Origin: an uncultured Bacteroidota bacterium
Lineage (GTDB): Bacteria > Bacteroidota > Bacteroidia > Flavobacteriales > Flavobacteriaceae
Reading direction: 5' to 3'
Assembly (NCBI GenBank): GCA_902520835.1
Contig: CABYPD010000013.1
Span: 1 to 38,232, forward strand
Length of the DNA: 38,232 nt
The notes beneath the pieces were generated by a model, which worked only from the letters and a program-made list of their open reading frames with translations, had not been told where the DNA came from and made no database searches. The position numbers and the translations under genes are program-made. The first letter of the stretch is position 1, and each line of letters opens with the position of its first letter. This document shows, piece by piece, positions 17,598-25,472 of this stretch.

Positions 17598-17605
17598 TAT
17601 ATTTG
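17598..17605 (+). promoter_or_regulatory. -7 promoter element giving a near-leaderless ssb message
   Basis: TATATTTG matches TAnnTTTG exactly and ends 6 nt before the ATG at 17612. The predicted transcription start falls on or next to the start codon. The TTG within this motif should not be taken as the ssb start. Confidence 0.6.
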
Positions 17606-17611
17606 ATTAAT

Positions 17612-18040
17612 ATGAGCGGATCCTTAAATAAAGTTATGTTAATTGGTAATTTAGGAGATGATATTAAAATGCATCACTTTGAAGATGGTGGTTGTATTGG
17701 AAGATTCCCTTTAGCTACCAATGAAAATTATGTTAACAAACAAACTGGCGAAAAAGTAACAAATACAGAGTGGCATAATATAGTTGTTAGAAATAAAGCA
17801 GCTGAGATTTGTAATAAATATTTAAAAAAAGGTGATAAAGTGTATTTAGAGGGAAAATTAAAAACTCGAAAATGGCAAGGTGAAGACGGTCAACAAAAAT
17901 ATACCACTGAAGTTCACATTAATGAATTTAACTTTCTAAATAACAGAACCGAGATATCAGAGGATAAGCTAGATACTCGGGCTGTGGAAGCACCAAAGTC
18001 AGCTGACCATGCTAGTCAGACTGACGATTTACCTTTTTAA
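17612..18040 (+). CDS. ssb: single-stranded DNA-binding protein
   Basis: The 142-aa protein starts at the ATG at 17612 (MSGSLNKVMLIGNLGDD); an in-frame TTG 9 nt earlier lies within the promoter motif and is rejected. The OB-fold covers residues 1-110, with TEWHNIVV and the segment LKTRKWQGEDGQQKYTTE at 83-100. A short linker leads to the acidic tip DDLPF at 138-142, the docking site for replication and repair partners in known SSBs. It lies between mutY and gldD, a neighbourhood known from Flavobacterium. Confidence 0.96.
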   Translation: MSGSLNKVMLIGNLGDDIKMHHFEDGGCIGRFPLATNENYVNKQTGEKVTNTEWHNIVVRNKAAEICNKYLKKGDKVYLEGKLKTRKWQGEDGQQKYTTEVHINEFNFLNNRTEISEDKLDTRAVEAPKSADHASQTDDLPF

Positions 18041-18078
18041 ATTTATTTCCATAGTAGTTGCTTAATGCTTTTTGAATT

Positions 18079-18627
18079 ATGAGAGTTTTTGTGCTTTTAA
18101 TTTTTGTTTTATCATGTAATAAAATAGCTGATCTCCCGAAACAAAAATCATTTTTTGCACCTGATTTTCAAACCACACATTATGTAAAATCAAACATAGG
18201 ATGCAAGTACAATTTTTTAATAAATTCAAAAGCATTAATTTCAAACAAAAAAAACTGCAATTACAATATCGAATACAAAAATTTAAATTCAAAAATTTAT
18301 ATTAATCACGTTAATCATTTTGAAAATATTGAAGATCTTTTAAATGCTTTTGATCAAAAAATTATTGAAAATTCGAAATTTAGTGATCAAATAATTGAGA
18401 GTGAGTATATTGATGTTGATAGAAAAATATATTCCAAACTTTTTTCATTTGTAGGTGATTCACCATCAAATATTCAGTTTTATGTAACAGATATGAGTGA
18501 TAAATTTATAAATGGGAGTCTTTTTTTTGATGCCAAACCCAATTATGATTCCCTCTTTCCATATATTGATTACGTAAGAAATGATATAAAAAAAATGGTT
18601 GACTCTTTTAATTGGACTGATGAATAA
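18079..18627 (+). CDS. gldD: gliding motility lipoprotein GldD
   Basis: The 182-aa protein has a lipoprotein signal (MRVFVLLIFVLSC, lipidated at Cys13). It shows the GldD pattern: LPKQKSFFAPDF near the N-terminus, the middle IYINHVNHFENIEDLLNAF, and the best conserved block QFYVTDMSDKFINGSLFF followed by AKPNYDSLFPYIDYVRNDIKK. GldD is needed for gliding and type IX secretion-linked functions in Flavobacterium johnsoniae, anchored in the cell envelope. In that genus gldE usually lies between ssb and gldD; here the gap is only 38 nt and gldE is absent. The downstream transporter gene overlaps its end by 8 nt. Confidence 0.88.
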   Translation: MRVFVLLIFVLSCNKIADLPKQKSFFAPDFQTTHYVKSNIGCKYNFLINSKALISNKKNCNYNIEYKNLNSKIYINHVNHFENIEDLLNAFDQKIIENSKFSDQIIESEYIDVDRKIYSKLFSFVGDSPSNIQFYVTDMSDKFINGSLFFDAKPNYDSLFPYIDYVRNDIKKMVDSFNWTDE

Positions 18628-19498
18628 TTATAATCAAAAGTGGGTTTTATTAGCCATACTTTCAATCATTTGGGGAAGCTCATTTATTTTAATAAAAAAA
18701 GGGCTGATTGGATTATCTCCTGTACATTTGGGAAGTTTAAGAATAATATTTACAACAATAGTCATTTTAGTTTTTTCATATAATTCCCTAATTAAAATCA
18801 AAAAAGAAAAATGGAAATGGATAATTATTACGGCATATGTAGGAACTTTTTTCCCCGTTTATCTTATGGGTTTCGGTCAAACAGAAATTGATAGTGGTTT
18901 TGCATCAATATTGACAACTTTCACTCCTATTTCAACTTTACTTGTTGGTATTTTCTTTTTTAATTTATTTTTTACAAAAAAACAAGTGATTGGCTTAGCT
19001 ATTGGATTGGTTGGAGGTTTTTTATTATTATATGAGGGTAGTCTTAATATCGAATCAAACATTTTCTTTGCAACTTTTATTGTTTTTACAACAATAGGTT
19101 ATGGTATTTCAGTTAATTTGATTAAAACATATTTAACAGATATTCCACCATCTGCGCTAACAGCTGGTATTTTTTTGAGTGTTCTACCACCAGCAATAAT
19201 TATTCTTTTATTTTCTGATTTTAATGATTTAAATTTTAAAGATAAAAATACTATCAGTTCAATAGTTTATGTATTTATTTTAGGTGTGTTCAGTAGTGCA
19301 ATTGCCCAGACCTTGTTTAATAAATTTGTGAAAATAGCATCTCCTCTTTTTGCTTCAGCTGTTACCTATACTATGCCATTAGTAGCTATTTTATGGGCAG
19401 TCCTTGATGGTGAAGAACTGACCATAAAACAATACTTTGCGTCCTTAGTTATTCTATTTGGCGTTTATTTAGTTAATCAAAAGAGGAAGGCTACTTAA
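18620..19498 (+). CDS. EamA/DMT family transporter
   Basis: The 292-aa inner-membrane protein has ten hydrophobic helices arranged as two EamA repeats. The first repeat begins WVLLAILSIIWGSSFILIKK and the second FATFIVFTTIGYGISVNLIK. SPVHLGSLRIIF and ITAYVGTFFPVYLMGFGQ are typical of the drug/metabolite transporter superfamily. Members export amino acids, metabolites or drugs; the substrate cannot be told. The ATG at 18620 overlaps the gldD stop by 8 nt (ATGAATAA). A TTG 21 nt further upstream is less likely. Its 3' end overlaps the convergent M16 peptidase gene by 8 nt. Confidence 0.85.
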   Translation: MNNYNQKWVLLAILSIIWGSSFILIKKGLIGLSPVHLGSLRIIFTTIVILVFSYNSLIKIKKEKWKWIIITAYVGTFFPVYLMGFGQTEIDSGFASILTTFTPISTLLVGIFFFNLFFTKKQVIGLAIGLVGGFLLLYEGSLNIESNIFFATFIVFTTIGYGISVNLIKTYLTDIPPSALTAGIFLSVLPPAIIILLFSDFNDLNFKDKNTISSIVYVFILGVFSSAIAQTLFNKFVKIASPLFASAVTYTMPLVAILWAVLDGEELTIKQYFASLVILFGVYLVNQKRKAT

Positions 19499-21563
19499 AG
19501 AATTCATCAGAGATTTCCTCATTAAATTTAACTGACAAAATTTCAAAATCAATTTTTTGAGGTCCTGCTAAAATTTCTCTTTTAAAAGCATATAAAATAC
19601 CATCAATTTCTTTGTAATCAGAAAATTTAGTTATTGATGTAATTGTATTTCCACCTTGCTGTGTTGACTCTTCTGTCATAATCAAAAGTCCTGACTCTGC
19701 ATCATAATATCTAAAACTATTGTCTTTTACTTTTATTTTATAAGCATCTTTTCCATCAATAGGTCCAAGACTAACTATTTCCATTTCAGAATCATCCATG
19801 AATATTTCATCAAATAATCCCTTTTTACTTTTAGAGCTATCAATTTGATCTTTTTGCATAGGGATTTTTTGTCCCATTTGCTCAATATATCCAGATTGTC
19901 CATCAAATTTTTGATTCATTAACGTTCCCATCCCCTCAACTGACATAACTAAGGAGCTTAGGTTTGGACTTTTTTCCTTAATAATTGCTTTTGGCTTAAA
20001 AGGTGCTCCAGGTATTGTTACATTAGCTTCAATTGATATAGTTTTAATTGAACTTAATTTTTCTTTACCTCCAATTTTTACAATATACTTTTCTAGTACA
20101 CTAGCAACTGTTACTTCAGAACTAATTTCCTTGTTGAAAATTGGTTTGTCAATTGAATTTCCATACTTATCATAGTAATAAACATCAAATTTTTTACCAT
20201 CAAAAACAATATTTTCTAGATTATCAGCAATAGATGAACCTTTTCCAGTTACAATAATTTGTCCGTTATATAGGTTAAAATATTTATTAGCTGCATTTTT
20301 TATATCACTGACAGTAACAGAATTAATATTAGATAAATAATTTTTATAAAAATCTTTGTCAAGATTTTGAGTTTCAATTTGAACTGTATAATTGGCAATT
20401 GTAGACGGTCTTTCTGTTGCTAAAACAAAATTTCCAAAGTATTTAGCTTTTACATCATTTAGTTCTTTTTCAGTAACATCAATTTCTCTAATTTTTTTAA
20501 TTTCATTAAGCATCTCAATAACAGCACTATCTGTAACTTCTTCTCTAGTGCTTGTATAAGCTCTAAATCTTGATTTACTATATTTACTTGATCCAAACGA
20601 GGACCTTGCCACATATGTATATCCTTTATTTTCCCGAATTTGTTGTTCAAGTCTATTCTCAGGACCACCACCTAGAATTTTATTCGCAAGAAGCAATGAA
20701 AAATATTCACTATCATTCATTCTCATTTCAATAAGATTTTGGAAAGAAACTTCAGATTGAATAGCATTAGGCATATCAATGAAGTGAATCGCAGTCTTGG
20801 AGTTAGAATTTGTCTTAATAGCTTCCTCACTTATTTTACCTTTTTTCCATTTTTTAAATAATTTTTCAATCTGATTTATAGTTGAATCTACGTCAAAATC
20901 ACCTATAATAACCATATATGAATTGTTTGGAAGAAAATTTTTATTAAAAAAGGGTTTAATATCATCGAATTTAATATTATTCAAAGATTCGATAGTTGTG
21001 TATTCGCTATTTGGATGATTTTTTCCATAGGCAAGAATACTCTCAACTCTTCTAGCAGCTGCAGGAACACTGTTTTCATCAGCTTTAATTCCCTCTTTAA
21101 ATCTGTCTAATGACTTTGTAAATTCGTCTTGATCAAAAATAGGATTGAATAACCCATCAGCTAATAAATCAATTAAATCTGGGAAAAATTTCGATAAGGA
21201 TGATCCTGAAGCACCCGAAGCACTCAAATTAAGGTTAGCTCCCATAAAATCAATCTTTTCTATAAATTCATCCTTAGATATGTTTTTTGTTCCTTTACCC
21301 AAAAGGTCTGAAGTTAGTAATGAAATTCCAGCTTTTTCACCTTCATAAAGAGGTTGTCTATCAATAAATAGATTAAAAAATACTCTTGGAAGCTTGTTAT
21401 TTTTTACTAAAATTAATTTCATTCCATTTTTTAACTCGTGTTTAATTGGTTCACCCAAGTTAATTTCAGGTGTTGGACCAGATTCAGGAATTTTAGTTCT
21501 GTCAACTTGACTGAAGCTGATTAAAGTAAATAATGCAAATGCTACGTATAAAAACTTTTTCAT
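19491..21563 (-). CDS. M16 peptidase-like protein, non-catalytic partner with C-terminal LolA-like domain
   Basis: The 690-aa protein has a signal peptide (MKKFLYVAFALFTLISFSQ). Two M16 halves cover about residues 30-460 (LKNGMKLILVKNNKLPRVF, and the second half with GGGPENRLEQQIRENKGYTY). At the place where active members have HxxEH it reads GISLLTSDLLGKGTKN, so the zinc site is missing. Residues from about 495 form an added domain (KYIVKIGGKEKLSSIKT, YYDAESGLLIM, FSDYKEIDGILYAFKRE) resembling the LolA-like lipoprotein-sorting fold found fused to such peptidases. It lies 3 nt after the active M16 gene, so the two probably form a heterodimer in the periplasm. Confidence 0.85.
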   Translation of the reverse strand: MKKFLYVAFALFTLISFSQVDRTKIPESGPTPEINLGEPIKHELKNGMKLILVKNNKLPRVFFNLFIDRQPLYEGEKAGISLLTSDLLGKGTKNISKDEFIEKIDFMGANLNLSASGASGSSLSKFFPDLIDLLADGLFNPIFDQDEFTKSLDRFKEGIKADENSVPAAARRVESILAYGKNHPNSEYTTIESLNNIKFDDIKPFFNKNFLPNNSYMVIIGDFDVDSTINQIEKLFKKWKKGKISEEAIKTNSNSKTAIHFIDMPNAIQSEVSFQNLIEMRMNDSEYFSLLLANKILGGGPENRLEQQIRENKGYTYVARSSFGSSKYSKSRFRAYTSTREEVTDSAVIEMLNEIKKIREIDVTEKELNDVKAKYFGNFVLATERPSTIANYTVQIETQNLDKDFYKNYLSNINSVTVSDIKNAANKYFNLYNGQIIVTGKGSSIADNLENIVFDGKKFDVYYYDKYGNSIDKPIFNKEISSEVTVASVLEKYIVKIGGKEKLSSIKTISIEANVTIPGAPFKPKAIIKEKSPNLSSLVMSVEGMGTLMNQKFDGQSGYIEQMGQKIPMQKDQIDSSKSKKGLFDEIFMDDSEMEIVSLGPIDGKDAYKIKVKDNSFRYYDAESGLLIMTEESTQQGGNTITSITKFSDYKEIDGILYAFKREILAGPQKIDFEILSVKFNEEISDEFFK

Positions 21564-21566
21564 AAT

Positions 21567-22871
21567 TTATTTTTCTTTTGGTAAATACTCTATTTCTATT
21601 CTTTGATTAGGACTTAAATATTTTTTTGCAACTTCCCTAATTTCTTCACGTGATATTGATTTATAAATATCTAATTGAGTATTTATTAGATTTATATCAC
21701 CATATAACATATAATAAGTTGCTAATGAGCTTGCAATTCCCTCAAACGAAGAGTTTGAACTAACAAATTGGCTTTCAAGTTTATTCATGATTTTTTGGTA
21801 ATCTTTTTCATCAATTAATTCATTTTGTATCAAGCTAATTTCCTCATCAATTTCCTTTGCTAGATCATCCATATTGTTTTCACCCATTGGAAGGCAAAAA
21901 ATAAAATACATTCCATAATCTTCCATCGCAGCGTTAGCTGCTTGAGCTGCTAAAGCCATTTTCTTTTCATCAACGATTTTTTTGTAAAGTTTAGAACTTT
22001 CTCCATCACTCAAATATGTCGATATCATGTTCAGCACCCAAGAGTCTCTTTGGTTTTGAGCTGGAGTTCTGTATGCGTATACATAAGCTGGAATTTGAAT
22101 ATTTTCATCAAAAGCTTGCACTCTTTTTGTTTCAGTAATTGGTTCTTCCTTTTCAAAGTTTCTTATAACCTCATTACCTCTCGGAATTTCATCAAAATAT
22201 TTTTTTATTAGCGATAATGTTTTATCAATTTCAATATCACCAGCTACAACTAATACGGCATTATTTGGAATATGATATTTTTTATTAAAACTCTTGTAAT
22301 CTTCTTCAGTAGCACTATCTAAATGTTCCATTTTTCCAATAACTGTTCCTTTATATGGATGAACCTTAAATAGATTTTCGGAAATTACCTCTCTCAGCTT
22401 TCCATATGGCTGATTTTCTGAAAGTCTCTTTTCTTCTTTTACAACTTCATTTTGAGTATCAATACCTAACTGACTAACTTTTGGATGTAACATTCTTTCA
22501 GATTCAAGCCAGAGTGCTATTTCTAATTTATTTGAAGGAAAAACTTCATAGTAGTATGTTCTATCTGGACTTGTATTAGCATTATACCTACCACCATTTG
22601 AATTTACAATGATATCCCATTGACCTCTTTCAATATTTTTAGTTCCTTCAAAAAGTAAATGTTCGAAAAAATGTGCAAACCCTGTTTTATCAGGGTCTTC
22701 ATCTTTTGCACCTATATGATACATAACTGAAGTTACAACCACTGGCGCACTATTATCTTTATGTAAAATTACATGAAGTCCATTATCAAGATCAAATTCC
22801 TGAAAATCAACAGATTGGGAATTTAATTGATAAAAAATTATTAATAAAAGTGTTGTTAAATAAAATCTCAT
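21567..22871 (-). CDS. M16 family zinc metallopeptidase (catalytic partner)
   Basis: The 434-aa protein has a signal peptide (MRFYLTTLLLIIFYQLNSQ). The inverted zinc motif HFFEH is at residues 67-71, and the third ligand is a glutamate in NEVVKEEKR (about 142-147), with the usual spacing of about 76 residues. The R/Y substrate-binding pair of the second half is in AFDENIQIPAYVYAYRTP and SKLYKKIVDEKKMA. It is therefore an active-site-bearing PqqL/YmxG-type peptidase secreted to the periplasm. It is the first gene of a two-gene operon; the second gene (gap 3 nt) lacks the zinc motif. Confidence 0.92.
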   Translation of the reverse strand: MRFYLTTLLLIIFYQLNSQSVDFQEFDLDNGLHVILHKDNSAPVVVTSVMYHIGAKDEDPDKTGFAHFFEHLLFEGTKNIERGQWDIIVNSNGGRYNANTSPDRTYYYEVFPSNKLEIALWLESERMLHPKVSQLGIDTQNEVVKEEKRLSENQPYGKLREVISENLFKVHPYKGTVIGKMEHLDSATEEDYKSFNKKYHIPNNAVLVVAGDIEIDKTLSLIKKYFDEIPRGNEVIRNFEKEEPITETKRVQAFDENIQIPAYVYAYRTPAQNQRDSWVLNMISTYLSDGESSKLYKKIVDEKKMALAAQAANAAMEDYGMYFIFCLPMGENNMDDLAKEIDEEISLIQNELIDEKDYQKIMNKLESQFVSSNSSFEGIASSLATYYMLYGDINLINTQLDIYKSISREEIREVAKKYLSPNQRIEIEYLPKEK

Positions 22872-22899
22872 ATTTTTATATTAATTATATTATACCTGG

Positions 22900-22918
22900 T
22901 ACTTTGTTATACAAAGTA
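22900..22918 (-). promoter_or_regulatory. perfect 7-bp inverted repeat upstream of the M16 operon
   Basis: TACTTTG and CAAAGTA flank a 5-nt centre, 28 nt upstream of the M16 start codon. On the minus strand TATAAT (22895-22890) follows just downstream, so the repeat would overlap the upstream promoter region. It could be an operator or a leader hairpin; there is no further evidence. Confidence 0.4.
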
Positions 22919-22926
22919 GCAAAACT

Positions 22927-22977
22927 AAAAAAAAATAAGAAAATATCCTCCTAAATTTTAAAAAAATTAGGAGGATA
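22927..22977 (-). terminator. rho-independent terminator after the zinc-type TonB receptor gene
   Basis: An 11-bp perfect stem (TATCCTCCTAA at 22944-22954 with TTAGGAGGATA at 22967-22977) encloses a 12-nt loop. On the minus strand it is followed by an AT-rich stretch and a run of nine T. It lies 14 nt after the receptor stop. Confidence 0.75.
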
Positions 22978-22991
22978 ATCCTTTTGAAAAT

Positions 22992-25088
22992 TTAGAAATT
23001 ATAATTCAGTCCAACTGAAATATTTCTTCCCATTTCATGTATACCAAAGTTTTTCAATCTTGATAAATGATCATAGTACTCTTTGTCAAATAAATTATTA
23101 ATTGACCATCCAAGTGTTAAGTTATTATTTAACAAGTTTAAATCATGTGACCCAGAGACATTAACCAATAAATATGAGTCAGTTTTTGTTTCAAATTGAC
23201 TTATATTTTGTTTTTTGCCTTTAAATATAGCTCCAATTTCTAAAGAGCTATTATTAAAATCAAATCCAAACGAATGATTTAATGTTATTGGGGCAATCAG
23301 AGGTAAGTTTTCTCTTTCAGTTGTTTTTCCACTAATAAATTCAATTGAGGTTTCATGAGAAAGCCACTCTAGAGGAGTCTCTCTTTTATATGAAATTTCG
23401 CCTCCAAATAAACTAGCATCCTCCTGAATATATTTATAAACTTGATAATTATCTACATAACTATCAGTAGGGTTTACATATATATAATCATTGATTTTAT
23501 TGTAAAATAAGTCGAATTCAAATTTTGACTTTTCTGAAAAAGTCATTATTGAAAAGTCAACTTGTAAATTACTTTCATTGGATAGGTTTTTATCACCTTG
23601 TTCATATCTACCTGTAGCATGGTGAATACCTTCAGAAAATAGTTCACTTAGGTTTGGAGCCCTAAATCCTCTTGAAAGATTAATTCTCATTAAACCACTA
23701 TTTCCTAAATCTGTTTTAAGTCCCATAGTAGCATTCAAAGAGCTGTAGTTCTCATTGAAACCAGAAGCTTTAATTTTTCTAAAATCAGCCCTAAACCCTA
23801 GCATTACATCCCAAACTTCACCATGTATATGAGATAATCCGTAAATACCTAAGTCATTTTTGGTAGCGTTAGGAACAAGTTCTTCTTCACCAAGATTAGT
23901 GTTCTCTTGATTAACAATATTGGTTCCAATTATAAATTCAGATCTATTATTTTTTGGAAAAATATATTTTAAATCAACAGTTGTTGTGCTTAGATCCATG
24001 TCAATGTGAGCTTCGCCTTCATGATCATCATGATCATCGTCATGATCATCATCATGATCATCATCGTGATCATCATCGTGATCTCCATCTTCATCGTGAT
24101 CATCGTGACCTTCTTCATCATGATGTCCAAACTCTTTTCTATTGTTTTCACTGTATCCTATAGTTATTTCTAGTTGTGATCTTTCAAATAGAACAGTGTT
24201 CTTTAAAGAAATCATAGTATTAGTTAAATCTTGATAGGATTTCTCCTCATCTTCATGATCATCGTGTTCATCGTCATGATCATCGTCATGATCATCATCA
24301 TCTCCATGTTCATCGTGATGATCTTCATCATGTTCGTCACCATGTGGAACACCAACTTTAATTGAAGAATGGTTAAATCTTAAATCTGAAGTAAATTTTT
24401 CAGAGTTAAATCCTAATCCTGCTTTTATATCAGTGCTTTCAAAGAAAGTTCCCTCAACTACTCCATCTGCATTTTCAAAATCTCCATTGTCAACTAAACT
24501 ACCTTGAATGATATAACTAAATTTACCAGAGCCACCTTTGATTCCAAGATTATTAGTAAATCCACTGTAGTTTGAGTTGTAGTAACTGCCTAATTCCACT
24601 TCAAATCCATCGTTGATGTAGCTGTCAGGAGATATGTATATAACACCTCCAATAGCATCACTACCGTATAGTACAGAAAGAGGCCCCTTTATGACTTCAA
24701 TGGATTCGGTTCCAAATGCATCGATTTCCAATCCATGATCATCACCCCACTGTTGATTTTCTAGCCTCATGTTGTTTACATAAGTAACAACACGGTTTCC
24801 ATACATTCCTCTAATAGAAGGTTTAGAAATATAAGGACCTGTCGATACTACAGATAATCCTGGAACTTTTAGAAGTGAAAATCTAAAATTTTGAGCATTA
24901 ATCATACTTAGATCACTTAATCTAAGTTTAGAAACCTTAATTACGTTGTTTTTAACAGTTTCTTTAAAAGGTGTTGATACAATTACTTCATCTAAATCTT
25001 GGATAGCTATTGTATCATTTGCAGTTTGCGAATTATTATATTGTAATATAAAGAGTGCTAATATAGCACTCAAATAAATTTTTTTCAT
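22992..25088 (-). CDS. TonB-dependent receptor with His/Asp/Glu-rich loops (probable zinc or other divalent metal uptake)
   Basis: The 698-aa protein has a signal peptide (MKKIYLSAILALFILQYNNSQ), a TonB box-like segment (LDEVIVSTPF), a plug (about residues 45-155: FRFSLLKVPGLSVVSTGPYI, SIEVIKGPLSVLYGSDAIGG) and a barrel ending in GRNISVGLNYNF. Two tracts, residues about 249-281 and 321-357, consist almost only of His, Asp and Glu (HDDDHDDEHDDHEDEE type). They fall in places expected for extracellular loops. His-rich loops are the hallmark of ZnuD-like zinc receptors, so a divalent metal is the likely substrate. It follows a small secreted Cys/His protein by 48 nt and ends in a strong terminator. 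No carboxypeptidase-like domain is present. Confidence 0.88.
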   Translation of the reverse strand: MKKIYLSAILALFILQYNNSQTANDTIAIQDLDEVIVSTPFKETVKNNVIKVSKLRLSDLSMINAQNFRFSLLKVPGLSVVSTGPYISKPSIRGMYGNRVVTYVNNMRLENQQWGDDHGLEIDAFGTESIEVIKGPLSVLYGSDAIGGVIYISPDSYINDGFEVELGSYYNSNYSGFTNNLGIKGGSGKFSYIIQGSLVDNGDFENADGVVEGTFFESTDIKAGLGFNSEKFTSDLRFNHSSIKVGVPHGDEHDEDHHDEHGDDDDHDDDHDDEHDDHEDEEKSYQDLTNTMISLKNTVLFERSQLEITIGYSENNRKEFGHHDEEGHDDHDEDGDHDDDHDDDHDDDHDDDHDDHEGEAHIDMDLSTTTVDLKYIFPKNNRSEFIIGTNIVNQENTNLGEEELVPNATKNDLGIYGLSHIHGEVWDVMLGFRADFRKIKASGFNENYSSLNATMGLKTDLGNSGLMRINLSRGFRAPNLSELFSEGIHHATGRYEQGDKNLSNESNLQVDFSIMTFSEKSKFEFDLFYNKINDYIYVNPTDSYVDNYQVYKYIQEDASLFGGEISYKRETPLEWLSHETSIEFISGKTTERENLPLIAPITLNHSFGFDFNNSSLEIGAIFKGKKQNISQFETKTDSYLLVNVSGSHDLNLLNNNLTLGWSINNLFDKEYYDHLSRLKNFGIHEMGRNISVGLNYNF
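24020..24127 (-). repeat. imperfect 12-nt tandem repeat coding a His/Asp tract (second loop)
   Basis: Units of the ATGATCATC/ATCGTGATC type repeat about nine times and encode HDDD-like units, residues about 321-357 of the metal receptor. They are in frame throughout. Unit number is likely to vary between strains without breaking the frame. Confidence 0.85.
24247..24343 (-). repeat. imperfect tandem repeat coding a His/Asp/Glu tract (first loop)
   Basis: A degenerate version of the same CAT/GAT codon repeat encodes residues about 249-281 of the metal receptor. It is less regular than the second tract and contains more Glu codons. Confidence 0.8.
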
Positions 25089-25136
25089 TTTAATTATTTA
25101 AAGTATTGTTTGTAAAGTTTTTTATTTGGTCGTTGA

Positions 25137-25442
25137 CTAAATAAAATAGGGTGGGGCTCTATTTTTTTTATAAGATAAATATTGAACCTCAGAAGATACT
25201 TTAATTGTATTAAATAAGTCTTTATTTATGTAGTCAGTTATTGTACCTGACTCTTCAGAAAATGAGTAATCAATAAGATTATTTGTAATATACTCACATG
25301 TTAAACATTCAAGATCAGGTTCTTGAAAATTAACACTATCTATTGTGTAATTAGAATGTTCGTGAAAAAAGGTGTGTTCTAAGCTTAGTATGCTTGGATA
25401 AAGAATTAAAAAGCTAAATAATAAGCTAATTATATTTTTCAC
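25137..25442 (-). CDS. small secreted Cys/His protein upstream of metal TonB receptor
   Basis: The 101-aa protein starts with GTG at 25442, giving a signal peptide (MKNIISLLFSFLILYPSILS). The mature part has a His cluster (EHTFFHEHSN), a CLTCEY motif and a C-terminal RAPPYFI. I do not recognise a named family. Small proteins of this layout, with His, a CxxC and a C-terminal R-x-PP, occur next to metal-type TonB receptors in Bacteroidota. A periplasmic metal-binding or accessory role in zinc uptake is therefore an inference from motifs and from the receptor gene 48 nt downstream. It also lies 30 nt after the TPP-controlled receptor gene, so read-through is possible. Confidence 0.65.
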   Translation of the reverse strand: MKNIISLLFSFLILYPSILSLEHTFFHEHSNYTIDSVNFQEPDLECLTCEYITNNLIDYSFSEESGTITDYINKDLFNTIKVSSEVQYLSYKKNRAPPYFI

Positions 25443-25472
25443 ACTGCGAATTTAATACAAATAAATTTAAAA

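Noticed and set aside
17603-17611. TTG as an upstream start of ssb
   Set aside because: It is part of the TATATTTG promoter element; the ATG at 17612 gives the standard SSB N-terminus.
23954-24163. His-rich plus-strand frame opposite the metal receptor
   Set aside because: Its His/Asp richness is only the reverse complement of the CAT/GAT repeat; no signal, promoter or family match.
24020-24343. Regularly repeated GATCATCAT units that look like a repeat array
   Set aside because: No spacer structure as in CRISPR; the units are in-frame His/Asp codons of the TonB receptor on the minus strand.
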